From contig CAZREB010000011.1 in assembly GCA_964599095.1 (NCBI GenBank), positions 62,001 to 126,000 of the forward strand: 64,000 bases of DNA, written 5' to 3'. Below are positions 35,789-47,335 of this stretch, in pieces. Under the pieces are notes generated by a model that ran no database searches, was not told where the DNA came from, and saw only the letters and a program-made list of their open reading frames with translations. The position numbers were made by a program, and so were the translations under genes. The stretch is from SZAS-79 sp964599095 (lineage in GTDB: Bacteria > Pseudomonadota > Gammaproteobacteria > Burkholderiales > SG8-39). Every line of letters begins with the position of its first letter. Positions within the stretch are counted from its first letter, which is position 1.

Positions 35789-36295
35789 ATGATGTCTGGT
35801 CGAATTGCTCGGCATTGGCTGGCCACCGGCCTGTTGGCTGCGGCATCGCTTGCCTTCGCCCAGCCAGCGGGCGATGTGCAGACGATCTGGCGGTGCATGG
35901 ACTCGTCGGGCAGGACGCACGTCACCAACATCAAGGAAGAGACCGCCGGCAAGGATTGCAAGGTCATCCAGACCCAGCGCGTGACAGTGATACCGCCACA
36001 GACGCCTGTGCCCAAGGCCGCGGGAAAATCGCCCGCCGGTTTTCCAAAGGAAAGCGCCAATCAGCGTGCAAGTGCGCGGGAAAAGCAGCGCGCAACCCTC
36101 GAATCGGAGCTTGCAAGCGAAGAAGCGCTGCTCGCCAAGGCAAAGGCCGAACTCGCCGAACAGGAATCGATCCGCACCGGCGACGAAAGGAACTACGCGA
36201 AGGTCCTGGAGCGGCTGCAAAAGTACAAGGACAACGTCGAACTGCATTCCAAGAACACCGAAGAGCTTCGCAAGGAGCTCGGCAAGCTGAGATAG
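35789..36295 (+). CDS. DUF4124 domain protein, exported
   Basis: Unknown-function protein of 168 residues (ATG at 35789 or 35792). A signal peptide ends near residue 25 (LATGLLAAASLAFAQ). The DUF4124 core follows: IWRCMDSSGRTHVTNIKEE and a second Cys in GKDCKVI, the usual pair. From about residue 85 a highly charged, Lys/Glu-rich stretch is predicted to be a long coiled coil. It lies between glnA and ntrB, a position occupied by similar proteins in other betaproteobacteria. It would act in the periplasm; a link to nitrogen sensing is not shown. Confidence 0.87.
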   Translation: MMSGRIARHWLATGLLAAASLAFAQPAGDVQTIWRCMDSSGRTHVTNIKEETAGKDCKVIQTQRVTVIPPQTPVPKAAGKSPAGFPKESANQRASAREKQRATLESELASEEALLAKAKAELAEQESIRTGDERNYAKVLERLQKYKDNVELHSKNTEELRKELGKLR

Positions 36296-36329
36296 GCCGC
36301 TTGCCGCCCTCCAATCCCTCCTGCCGAGA

Positions 36330-37379
36330 ATGAGCGCCCAGTTCGCCGGGCTGGATCTGCTTCCGACAGCCGTTGTGGTGCTCGACGAAAAGTACGTCGT
36401 CCGCTACGCGAATCCGGCCGCCGAGAGCGTGCTCGAGACGGGGGTAAGGAGCCTTCTCGGCCAGCCATTCGTCCCGCTGTTCCAGGAGCAGGCCGAAATT
36501 GACCAGACGCTGACCGACGCCTTGGCCAACCATTGGGACTACTCGGCCCGAAACGTCTCTTATCTGCGCCAGGGCCACGAGCCTCTGGCGCTGGTGGCCA
36601 TGGTGGCCCATATCGTCCTGCCGGACACGCCGCTCCTGGTCGAATTGCGACCGATCGAGCAGCAACTCAGGATCGCGCGTGAGGAACGCATGATCGACCA
36701 GCAGGCCGCCAATCGGGAGCTGATCCGCAACCTCGCGCACGAAATCAAGAACCCGCTGGGCGGCCTGCGCGGGTCGGCCCAATTGCTCGAGCGGGAACTG
36801 GACAAGGTCGAACTCAAGGAATACACGCAGGTCATCATCAAGGAGGCCGACCGCCTCCAGGCTCTGATGGACCGGCTGCTGACTCCACACCGCACACCGC
36901 GGCTCGCGCCGCTGAACGTACATGAAATCCTCGAGCGCGTCCGGAGCCTGATCCTGGCCGAGTTCTCGGAAGGGATTTCGATCCGGCGCAACTACGACGT
37001 CAGCGTTCCAGAACTGATCGGAGACAAGGAGCAACTGATCCAGGCGACCCTGAATATCGCCCGGAACGCGGCGCAGGCTTTGCGGTCTGCCGAACCGCCC
37101 GGCGGGACGATCGAGTTGCGCACGCGGATCACGCGCCAGGTGACGATCGTCCGGCAGCGCTACAGGCTGGCACTAGAATTGCAAGTAATCGACGATGGTC
37201 CCGGAGTCGCGGACGGAATCCGCGACAAGATGTTCAATCCTCTCGTGTCCGGGCGCGAGGGGGGCAGCGGTCTTGGCCTCTCTTTGGCGCAGACTTTCGT
37301 CCAGTATCACCACGGGATGATCGAATGCGAGAGCCGGCCGGGCCGCACGGTATTCACAATCCTGCTGCCGCTGGGCTAA
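36330..37379 (+). CDS. ntrB: nitrogen regulation sensor histidine kinase NtrB
   Basis: Cytoplasmic sensor kinase/phosphatase for NtrC, controlled in known systems by the PII protein. 349 residues: PAS domain at about 5-115 (LDLLPTAVVVLDEKYVVRYA), dimerisation/phosphoacceptor helix with His137 in LAHEIKNPLGG, and the ATP domain with NIARNAAQAL, DDGPGV and GGSGLGLSLAQTFV. No membrane span, as expected for NtrB. The ntrC gene starts 30 bp downstream on the same transcript. Confidence 0.96.
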   Translation: MSAQFAGLDLLPTAVVVLDEKYVVRYANPAAESVLETGVRSLLGQPFVPLFQEQAEIDQTLTDALANHWDYSARNVSYLRQGHEPLALVAMVAHIVLPDTPLLVELRPIEQQLRIAREERMIDQQAANRELIRNLAHEIKNPLGGLRGSAQLLERELDKVELKEYTQVIIKEADRLQALMDRLLTPHRTPRLAPLNVHEILERVRSLILAEFSEGISIRRNYDVSVPELIGDKEQLIQATLNIARNAAQALRSAEPPGGTIELRTRITRQVTIVRQRYRLALELQVIDDGPGVADGIRDKMFNPLVSGREGGSGLGLSLAQTFVQYHHGMIECESRPGRTVFTILLPLG

Positions 37380-37409
37380 TCCCGCCGCAGCGCACTTGTC
37401 TGGAAGCTG

Positions 37410-38807
37410 ATGAAGCCAGTCTGGATCGTCGATGATGACCGCTCCATCCGGTGGGTGTTCGAAAAGGCACTCGCCCGCGAAGGCATAGCCTACGTGTCTT
37501 TCCCCTCCGCCTCCGAGGCGCTCGATGCACTTGGCGATGGGCCTCCGCAGGTCCTGGTCTCCGACATCCGGATGCCGGGGCCCTCGGGCCTGCAGCTTCT
37601 CCAGACCATGAGGGAGCGGCATCCGATGGTCCCGGTCATCGTAATGACCGCTTATTCGGATCTCGAGTCGGCTGTGGCGGCATTTCAAGGCGGGGCCTAC
37701 GAGTACTTGCCGAAGCCATTCGACGTCGATCAGGCGGTGGACCTGATCCGGAGGGCGCTGGACGAAAGCCAACGCGAGGCGGCGGCCCTCGATCCGGTCA
37801 CGGAGGCACCCGAAATCCTCGGGCAGGCGCCTGCGATGCAGGAGGTCTTCCGCGCGATCGGCCGCTTGTCGCAATCCACCGCCACCGTGCTGATCACCGG
37901 CGAGTCCGGTTCGGGCAAGGAGCTTGTCGCCCGCGCGTTGCACCGCCACAGTGCGCGTGCGGCGAAGCCGTTTGTCGCGATCAATACGGCAGCGATGCCG
38001 AAGGACTTGCTCGAGTCCGAACTGTTCGGGCATGAGCGGGGATCGTTCACCGGCGCGCAGGCGCAGCGCCGGGGTCGTTTCGAACAGGCCGAGGGCGGCA
38101 CGCTCTTCCTAGACGAGATCGGCGACATGCCGGCAGACCTGCAGACGCGGCTCCTGCGTGTGCTGTCGGATGGCAGCTTCTATCGGGTTGGCGGTCACCA
38201 GCAGATCAAGACGAACGTTCGCGTAATCGCGGCGACCCACCAGAATCTCGACGCACGTGTCCGCGAAGGCAGCTTCCGCGAGGACCTTTATCACCGGCTG
38301 AACGTGATCCGGATCCGCCTTCCCGCGATGCGCGAGAGGAGGGAAGACATCCCGCTGCTTGCGCGCCATTTCCTGGCACGGAGCGCGGCGCAGCTCGGCG
38401 TCGACCCGAAGCGGTTTTCCGACGAAGTGCTCGAGCACATCGCGAGGCTCGACTTCCCGGGGAATGTCCGGCAGCTCGAGAACCTCTGCCATTGGCTGAC
38501 GGTCATGGCGCCCGGACAGGTGATCGATATCGGCGACCTGCCGGCGGAATTCCGGGAATCTGCATCGACTGCGGTCCCGTCTGATTGGATCGCGGCCCTG
38601 GAACAGGAGGTGGAGCGCAGGCTTGGCCGGGGCGAGAGCGGGATCCTCGACATGCTTGGCCGGCAATTCGAAAGGTCCCTTATAATCAAGGCATTGGCAA
38701 GAACCGGTGGACGCCGTATCGAAGCGGCTACGCTGCTCGGGATGGGCCGCAACACGATCACCCGCAAGATCCAGGAACTCGGGATCGAGGACAAGGACGC
38801 CGCTTAG
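37410..38807 (+). CDS. ntrC: nitrogen regulation response regulator NtrC
   Basis: Sigma-54 activator that turns on glnA and other nitrogen genes when phosphorylated by NtrB. 465 residues: receiver domain with Asp52 in VLVSDIRMPG, AAA+ domain with Walker A GESGSGKE and LFLDEIGDMP, and a C-terminal Fis-type helix-turn-helix (ALARTGGRRIEAATLLGMGR). The loop that contacts sigma-54 reads GSFTGA at residues 211-216 instead of the usual GAFTGA; the key Phe and Thr are kept. It is the last gene of the ntr unit. Confidence 0.97.
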   Translation: MKPVWIVDDDRSIRWVFEKALAREGIAYVSFPSASEALDALGDGPPQVLVSDIRMPGPSGLQLLQTMRERHPMVPVIVMTAYSDLESAVAAFQGGAYEYLPKPFDVDQAVDLIRRALDESQREAAALDPVTEAPEILGQAPAMQEVFRAIGRLSQSTATVLITGESGSGKELVARALHRHSARAAKPFVAINTAAMPKDLLESELFGHERGSFTGAQAQRRGRFEQAEGGTLFLDEIGDMPADLQTRLLRVLSDGSFYRVGGHQQIKTNVRVIAATHQNLDARVREGSFREDLYHRLNVIRIRLPAMRERREDIPLLARHFLARSAAQLGVDPKRFSDEVLEHIARLDFPGNVRQLENLCHWLTVMAPGQVIDIGDLPAEFRESASTAVPSDWIAALEQEVERRLGRGESGILDMLGRQFERSLIIKALARTGGRRIEAATLLGMGRNTITRKIQELGIEDKDAA

Positions 38808-38826
38808 CCGCACCGCAAAAAAAGTA

Positions 38827-38866
38827 TTTCGCATGGATTTCACTATGCGGAATCGCAAGGTACAAT
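38827..38866 (+). promoter_or_regulatory. promoter with candidate operator upstream of aceB
   Basis: TTCACT at 38839-38844 and TACAAT at 38861-38866, 16 bases apart, make a plausible sigma-70 promoter about 38 bases before the aceB ATG. An inverted repeat, TTTCGCAT (38827-38834) and ATGCGGAA (38845-38852, one mismatch), brackets and overlaps the -35 box, as repressor sites do. No regulator can be named; an IclR-type protein is one guess because that family often controls glyoxylate genes. Confidence 0.55.
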
Positions 38867-38903
38867 CCCAGCTCCTTTTGTGCATAGCAATAGAGGATTG
38901 TCC

Positions 38904-40496
38904 ATGTCCACCCCACTTCCAAACGGGTTGCAGATCCACGCTGCGGTCACGCCTGAATTTGCAGAGATTCTGACGCCGGGCGCGCTCGAACTGATCGCGA
39001 TGCTGCATCGTGATTTCAATCCTCGCAGGCTCGAGTTGCTGGCTCGTCGTGCTGCAAGGCAAAAAGAGTTCGACACCGGAAAGCTGCCGGACTTCCTGGC
39101 CGAAACAAAGGCCATCCGCGACTCCCAATGGGCAATCGCGTCACAGCCGGCCGACATGCTCGACCGCCGAGTGGAGATCACCGGTCCGACCGACCGCAAG
39201 ATGGTTATCAACGCGCTCAATTGCGGCGCATCGACGTTCATGGCCGACTTCGAGGATGCGAATTGCCCGACGTGGTTCAACATGATCGACGGCCAGATCA
39301 ATATCCGCGATGCGGTGCGCCGCACGATCACGCTCGAGCAGGGCGGCAAGCAGTACAGGCTGAACGACAAGACCGCGGTGCTCATCCCGCGGCCACGGGG
39401 CTGGCATCTCGACGAGAAGCACGTAACCGTCGACGGGCAGCCGGTTTCCGGCGGGATCTTCGATTTCGCGCTGCTCTTTTTCCACAATGCGAAGGAACTC
39501 ATCAAGCGCGGCAGCGGCCCCTACTTCTACCTGCCGAAGATGGAGTCGCATCTCGAAGCGCGCCTGTGGAACGACATATTCATCGCCACGCAAAAGACGC
39601 TGGGTGTCCCGCACGGGACGATCCGCGCAACGGTGCTGATCGAGACCGTCGTCGCGGCATTCGAAATGGAGGAAATCCTCTGGGAACTGAAGGACCATTC
39701 GGCCGGCCTCAACATCGGCCGCTGGGACTACATCTTTTCGTGCATCAAGAAGTTCCGTTCCAACAAGGATTTCTGCCTCGCCGACCGCTCGCAGGTGACG
39801 ATGACCTCGCCGTTCATGCGCGCGTACGCCCTCACGCTCGTGAAGACGTGCCACAAGCGCGGCGCGCCCGCCATGGGCGGCATGGCCGCTCAGATCCCGA
39901 TCAAGAACGACGCGGCGGCGAACGAGGCGGCGCTGGAAAAGGTGCGCCAGGACAAGTTGCGCGAAGTGACCGACGGCTGCGACGGGACGTGGGTCGCACA
40001 TCCGGCGCTGGTACCGATCGCCAAGGAGGTCTTCGACAGGCACATGCCGAAGGCCAACCAGTACGACAAGCAGCGGCCCGACGTGAACTACGGGGCGAAA
40101 GACCTGCTCGACTTCAAGCCCGAAGCGCCGATCACCGAAGCCGGCCTGCGCAACAACATTTCGGTGGGGATTCAATACCTCGGCGCCTGGCTTGCGGGCA
40201 ATGGATGCGTTCCGGTGTTCAACCTCATGGAAGACGCCGCGACGGCAGAAATTTCCCGTTCGCAGATCTGGCAATGGATCCGCAGCGACAAGGGCCGGCT
40301 CGACGACGGCCGCAAGGTCACCGCGGAGCTTTTCCGCACACTGCTCGCCGAAGAACTTCCCAAGGTCAAGACGTACTTGGGCGAGGCGGCCTGGGCAGAG
40401 GGCAAGTATGAAGAAGGCGCCGAATTGTTCGCCAAGCTCACGACGGGCGACTACGTCGAGTTCCTTACGCTGCCTGCCTACGCCGCGATCGACTGA
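38904..40496 (+). CDS. aceB: malate synthase A
   Basis: Condenses glyoxylate with acetyl-CoA to malate in the glyoxylate bypass, needed for growth on acetate or fatty acids. The ATG at 38904, with AGAGGA upstream, gives 530 residues, the normal length of malate synthase A. Conserved stretches include MADFEDANCPTWFNMIDGQI, AVLIPRPRGWHLDEKH and GTIRATVLIETVVAAFEMEE. No isocitrate lyase is in the window. The gene stands alone behind its own promoter; xthA converges from the other side. Confidence 0.96.
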   Translation: MSTPLPNGLQIHAAVTPEFAEILTPGALELIAMLHRDFNPRRLELLARRAARQKEFDTGKLPDFLAETKAIRDSQWAIASQPADMLDRRVEITGPTDRKMVINALNCGASTFMADFEDANCPTWFNMIDGQINIRDAVRRTITLEQGGKQYRLNDKTAVLIPRPRGWHLDEKHVTVDGQPVSGGIFDFALLFFHNAKELIKRGSGPYFYLPKMESHLEARLWNDIFIATQKTLGVPHGTIRATVLIETVVAAFEMEEILWELKDHSAGLNIGRWDYIFSCIKKFRSNKDFCLADRSQVTMTSPFMRAYALTLVKTCHKRGAPAMGGMAAQIPIKNDAAANEAALEKVRQDKLREVTDGCDGTWVAHPALVPIAKEVFDRHMPKANQYDKQRPDVNYGAKDLLDFKPEAPITEAGLRNNISVGIQYLGAWLAGNGCVPVFNLMEDAATAEISRSQIWQWIRSDKGRLDDGRKVTAELFRTLLAEELPKVKTYLGEAAWAEGKYEEGAELFAKLTTGDYVEFLTLPAYAAID

Positions 40497-40501
40497 AAGA
40501 A

Positions 40502-40523
40502 GAGCGAGTGGCGCTCCCGCGGC
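40502..40523 (-). terminator. weak hairpin between aceB and xthA
   Basis: GAGCG (40502-40506) and CGCTC (40512-40516) can form a short five-base stem. Read on the minus strand it is followed by a CT-rich stretch (TTCTTTC), so it might help terminate xthA; on the plus strand there is no T-tract. A five-base stem is marginal. Confidence 0.25.
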
Positions 40524-40597
40524 CAGCCTTCAACGAACTGGACTATCAGCAAGTTGGCCGGAGAGCCGTGCCAGGCGCGGGTTCCGGCTCGAAAATG

Positions 40598-41362
40598 TCA
40601 GGAAGTTTCGGCCACCACCGGAGTGTGGTCGCTCGGCCGCTCGAGCTTGCGTGGCGCCTTGTCGATGATGCATGAAGTGCAGTGCGCGGCCAGCGCCGGC
40701 GACATCAGGATGAAATCGATGCGCAGGCCGGCGTTGCGGCGGAACGCCATCATCCGGTAGTCCCACCACGAGAACGATTTCTCCGCCTGATCGAACAGGC
40801 GGAAGGCGTCCTTCAGTCCCAAGGCAATCAATGCGCGGAACTCGGCGCGCTCGGGCTCGGACACGTGGACCTGCCCCTCCCACGCCTTCGGGTCGTGGAC
40901 ATCCCGATCTTCCGGCGCGATGTTGAGGTCGCCGAGAACGGCAAGACGCGTGTGCCGCGCCAACTCGTCCTTCAGCCACTCGCGCAAGGCCGCATACCAC
41001 TTGAGCTTGTATTCGTACTTGTCCGATCCGACCGCCTGCCCATTCGGCGCATAGAGGCAAACGACGCGCACGCCGTCGACGGTCGCCGCAATGACGCGCT
41101 TTTGCTCGTCGACGAACCCGGGAATGCCGATCTGTACGTCGTTCAGCGGAGCACGAGCGAGGACGGCCACGCCGTTGTAGGTCTTCTGGCCCGAAATCGC
41201 CGCCGCATAGCCGACCGCGGCGAGTTCATCGCGCGGGAACTTGGCATCCTCAAGCTTCAGTTCCTGCAGGCAGACCACATCGGGCCGGGCGGAGTGCAGC
41301 CAGTCGACGAGGTGCGGCAGGCGGATCTTGAGCGAATTGACGTTCCAGGTCGCCAGCTTCAT
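40598..41362 (-). CDS. xthA: exodeoxyribonuclease III
   Basis: DNA-repair nuclease for abasic sites and 3' blocked ends. 254 residues beginning MKLATWNVNSLKIRLPHL, with the metal-binding Glu in VVCLQELKLED, the YNGVAVLAR segment, GDLNIAPEDRDVHDP, and the C-terminal RIDFILMSP with the active-site DHTPV. Length and motifs fit the Xth/ExoA group. It is followed by no other gene on its strand before aceB and lies 87 bp downstream of prlC. Confidence 0.95.
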   Translation of the reverse strand: MKLATWNVNSLKIRLPHLVDWLHSARPDVVCLQELKLEDAKFPRDELAAVGYAAAISGQKTYNGVAVLARAPLNDVQIGIPGFVDEQKRVIAATVDGVRVVCLYAPNGQAVGSDKYEYKLKWYAALREWLKDELARHTRLAVLGDLNIAPEDRDVHDPKAWEGQVHVSEPERAEFRALIALGLKDAFRLFDQAEKSFSWWDYRMMAFRRNAGLRIDFILMSPALAAHCTSCIIDKAPRKLERPSDHTPVVAETS

Positions 41363-41421
41363 CGGAAGTCCGGCGCGGGGCCGGCATTGGATCGGCTTGG
41401 GAAGGGGATCCGAATTCGATC

Positions 41422-41458
41422 CCCGCGTGATCGCGGATCTACAAGGAGATCACGCGGG
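41422..41458. repeat. 11-bp perfect inverted repeat between prlC and xthA
   Basis: CCCGCGTGATC (41422-41432) and GATCACGCGGG (41448-41458) are exact reverse complements with a 15-base loop; the right arm extends into the last codons of prlC. There is no T-run on either strand, so it is not a standard intrinsic terminator. It may stabilise the end of the prlC message or act as a Rho-associated structure. Confidence 0.5.
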
Positions 41459-43492
41459 AATCATACCATTGTGCCGCAGCAGCGCATCTACCTTGGGGTC
41501 GCGCCCGCGGAATGCGCGGAACGATTCGGCCGCCGGCCGGCTTCCGCCCACGGCAAGGACTTCATCGCGAAACCGCGCGCCGGTCGCACCGTCGAGGACG
41601 CTGCGTTCGTTGCGCATTTCCTCGAAAGCGCTGAACGCGTCGGCCGACAGCACTTCCGCCCACTTGTAACTGTAATAACCCGCGGCATAGCCGCCGGCGA
41701 AGATGTGCGAGAAGTTGTTCGGGAACCGGTTGTAGGCGGGCGGCGTGATGACCGCCACTTCCCTGCGCACCTCGTCGAGCAGGTCCTGCGCGGTGCGGCC
41801 TGACTCCGGGTCGAAGTCGAAATGCAACTGCATGTCGAACAGCGAGAACTCGATCTGGCGCAGCATCGCCAGGCCGGACTGGAAATTCTTCGCGGCCAGC
41901 ATCTTGTCGTACAACGCGCGCGGCAGGGGTGCCCCGGTCTCGACATGCTTCGTCATGTGCTCGAGCACGTCCCATTCCCAGCAGAAGTTCTCCATGAACT
42001 GGCTGGGGAGCTCGACCGCGTCCCATTCGACACCGTTGATGCCGGAGACGCCGAGGTCCTCGATCCGGGTGAGCAGGTGGTGGAGCCCGTGGCCGAACTC
42101 GTGAAAGAGGGTAATAACGTCATCGTGCGTGAAGAGGGCGGGCTTGCCCCCGACCGGCCCGGGAAAGTTGCAGTTGAGGTACGCAACCGGCGTCTGGATG
42201 CCGTTGGACACCCTGCGCCGTGTGATTGCCCCATCCATCCAGGCGCCGCCGCGCTTGGTTTCGCGCGCATAGAGGTCAACGTAGAACTGGCCGACCAGCT
42301 CGCCCGAAGCGCTGCGGATGTCGAAGAACCGGACATCCGGATGCCAGGTCGGCGCGGACGACTCTTCGATCCGGATGCCAAACAGCTTCTCCACGAGCTT
42401 GAACATCCCCGGGACGACCTGGGTCTCGGGAAAGTACTGCTTCACCTCCTGGTCGGAGAACGAATAGCGCTCGGCCCGCAGCTTTTCGGACGCATAGGCC
42501 ATGTCCCAGGCCTCTAGAGTCGACAGCCCAAGCTTGCTGCGCGCAAATTCGCGCATTTCCACAAGGTCACGCTCAGCGAAAGGCCGTGCGCGCCGCGCGA
42601 GGTCGTGCAGGAAGTCGAGCACTTCCTTGGGCGCGTTCGCCATCTTCGGGACAAGGGAGACCTCGGCAAAATTGGCGTACCCGAGCAGCGCCGCATCTTC
42701 CTTGCGGAGCTTCAGGATGCGCGCGATCAGCGGCGTGTTGTCCCATTCGGGTTTGCCGAATTCCGAGGCTCGCGTGGCGTTGGCGCGATAGAGCGTTGCG
42801 CGCAAGTCCCTGTCTTCCGCGTATTGCATCACCGGCAGGTAAGAGGGCATCTGCAGCGTCAATTTCCAGCCCTCCTTGCCGTCCTTGCGGGCTGCCTCGC
42901 GCGCGGCCTCGATGACGTCCGCCGGCAATCCGGCCAACCGCTTTTCGTCTTCGATGACGAGCGACCACGCATTCGTTGCGTCGAGGACGTTTTCGGAGAA
43001 CTTCGCCGACAGCGACGCGAGTTCATCCTGGATGGCGGCATAGCGAGGCTTCAACTCGGACGGCAGCTCGGCGCCACCCAGCCGGAAATCGCGCAATGCA
43101 TTTTCGACCATCTTCCTGCGGGCTGGCGCGAGCGACTGGAATTCCCCCGAGTTCTTCAGCGCGCGATACTTGGCGAACAGCGCCTGGCTTTGCCCGAGCT
43201 CGGTCCAGAACTGCGTGACTTTCGGCAGGCCGGCGTTATATGCGGCACGCAAATCGGGGCTGTCCAGGACCGCGTGAAGGTGCTCGACCTGTCCCCAGGC
43301 CCGCGCGAGGCGCTCGGTCGAATCTTCAAGTGGCCGGACAAAAGCATCCCAGGTGGCGGGCACCTGGTCGGAAGAAACGGCTGCAACTACCGAGCGCGAC
43401 TCGGCAAGCAGCTGGTCGATGGCCGGGGCGACATGCTCGGGCTTGAGTTCGGAAAACCTGGGCAGTCCGGAAAAATCCAGCAACGGGTTCAT
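41450..43492 (-). CDS. prlC: oligopeptidase A (M3 family zinc metallopeptidase)
   Basis: Cytoplasmic zinc peptidase that degrades short peptides, including cleaved signal peptides. The ATG at 43492 gives 680 residues beginning MNPLLDFSGLPRFSELK, as in relatives; an upstream extension to 43558 overlaps folD and is not conserved. The zinc site HEFGH is followed by the third ligand region VEWDAVELPSQFMENF. The C-terminus YYSYKWAEVLSADAFSAF is also typical. It lies 10 bp after folD on the same transcript. Confidence 0.95.
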   Translation of the reverse strand: MNPLLDFSGLPRFSELKPEHVAPAIDQLLAESRSVVAAVSSDQVPATWDAFVRPLEDSTERLARAWGQVEHLHAVLDSPDLRAAYNAGLPKVTQFWTELGQSQALFAKYRALKNSGEFQSLAPARRKMVENALRDFRLGGAELPSELKPRYAAIQDELASLSAKFSENVLDATNAWSLVIEDEKRLAGLPADVIEAAREAARKDGKEGWKLTLQMPSYLPVMQYAEDRDLRATLYRANATRASEFGKPEWDNTPLIARILKLRKEDAALLGYANFAEVSLVPKMANAPKEVLDFLHDLARRARPFAERDLVEMREFARSKLGLSTLEAWDMAYASEKLRAERYSFSDQEVKQYFPETQVVPGMFKLVEKLFGIRIEESSAPTWHPDVRFFDIRSASGELVGQFYVDLYARETKRGGAWMDGAITRRRVSNGIQTPVAYLNCNFPGPVGGKPALFTHDDVITLFHEFGHGLHHLLTRIEDLGVSGINGVEWDAVELPSQFMENFCWEWDVLEHMTKHVETGAPLPRALYDKMLAAKNFQSGLAMLRQIEFSLFDMQLHFDFDPESGRTAQDLLDEVRREVAVITPPAYNRFPNNFSHIFAGGYAAGYYSYKWAEVLSADAFSAFEEMRNERSVLDGATGARFRDEVLAVGGSRPAAESFRAFRGRDPKVDALLRHNGMIPA

Positions 43493-43502
43493 CAGTTTGG
43501 CT

Positions 43503-44357
43503 TCAATCCTTTTTTCGCCGGGCGGCAGCGCGAAGCGCGTTGGCCACAAGCATTGCAACCGTCATCGGGCCGACTCCACCGGGAACCGGCGTGATGCTTC
43601 CGGCCACCTTCGAAACCGATTCGAAATCCACATCGCCCCGCAGCTTGCCTTCCGGCGTGCGGTTGGTTCCGACGTCGATGACGCAAGCGCCGGGCTTGAC
43701 CATGTCGGCGCGTACCAGGTTCAGGCGGCCAACCGCTGCCACGAGGATGTCCGCATTGCGGGTGTGGTCCGCCAGGTTCGGCGTCTTCGAATGGCAAATG
43801 GTGACGGTGGCGTCCTTTTGCAATAGAAGCAAGGCTATCGGCTTGCCGACAATGTTGCTTCGGCCGATGACTACCGCATGTCGGCCTGCGATCGGGATCT
43901 GCTCCTTGTCGAGCAGATACATGATCCCCGCCGGGGTACAAGGCACGAAATGCGGTGCGCCGATGAGCAAGGCACCGGCGCTGTGCACATGGAACCCGTC
44001 GACGTCCTTTTCGGGAGCCACTGCGGCAAGCAATCGTCCTTCGTCGACATGCGGCGGCAGCGGCAATTGCACCAGCACGCCGTCGATCTGCGGGTCGGCG
44101 TTCAATCGTCGCACACAGGCCAGCAGGGTTTCCTCGCGCGCATCTGAGGGGAACTCGTGCAACTGGGAGAGCACGCCAGCCTCTTCGCACGCGCGCATCT
44201 TGTTGCGCACATAAACTCGCGACGCAGGATTGTCGCCGACGATGACGACCGCGATTCCGGCGCGGATGCCCCGCGCAGCCAGTGCGTCGGCGGTGCCTTT
44301 CAGTTCGGCGCGCAGCGCTGCGGCGTGCGCCTTTCCATCGATGATGCGGGCAGTCAT
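43503..44357 (-). CDS. folD: bifunctional methylenetetrahydrofolate dehydrogenase / methenyltetrahydrofolate cyclohydrolase
   Basis: Interconverts 5,10-methylene- and 10-formyl-tetrahydrofolate with NADP. 284 residues, the normal FolD length. Both catalytic residues of the cyclohydrolase site lie in YVRNKMRACEEAGV (Tyr and Lys). The substrate and cofactor regions are QLPLPPHVDEGRLL, HAVVIGRSNIVGKPIALLLL and PGGVGPMTVAMLVANAL. It heads the folD-prlC pair and is divergent from aceE. Confidence 0.97.
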   Translation of the reverse strand: MTARIIDGKAHAAALRAELKGTADALAARGIRAGIAVVIVGDNPASRVYVRNKMRACEEAGVLSQLHEFPSDAREETLLACVRRLNADPQIDGVLVQLPLPPHVDEGRLLAAVAPEKDVDGFHVHSAGALLIGAPHFVPCTPAGIMYLLDKEQIPIAGRHAVVIGRSNIVGKPIALLLLQKDATVTICHSKTPNLADHTRNADILVAAVGRLNLVRADMVKPGACVIDVGTNRTPEGKLRGDVDFESVSKVAGSITPVPGGVGPMTVAMLVANALRAAARRKKD

Positions 44358-44409
44358 GTGCTCAGGCGACGCCTCGAAAAAAGGGGCCGAAGTTTAGCAT
44401 TCGACCTTG

Positions 44410-44438
44410 TTGCACAATATGGTACGGAATTTTATAAT
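44410..44438 (+). promoter_or_regulatory. probable promoter of the aceE operon
   Basis: TTGCAC at 44410-44415 and consensus TATAAT at 44433-44438 are spaced by 17 bases. The start would be near 44445, leaving a leader of about 165 bases before the aceE ATG. The leader contains no gene I can support; a regulator or RNA element could act in it, but I see no known motif. Confidence 0.65.
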
Positions 44439-44611
44439 ACGAGATAAGCGATCCGGCGCAAGTGCATCGCGACTTCGCTCCGCAGGGGCGCGCGCGTTTG
44501 TGCGGGTCACATGAACGTATTAAGCTTCGACGGAAATTCCAACGCGCCGAGGATCCAAAAAATCCGGCTGGCGCCCGTGTTCGACCGCCAAAGCCACAAG
44601 CTGGAGGAGTC

Positions 44612-47296
<2,685 letters not shown>

Positions 47297-47335
47297 CAGG
47301 CGGCAACCACGAAGAACAAGGGCGGAACCCGACAT

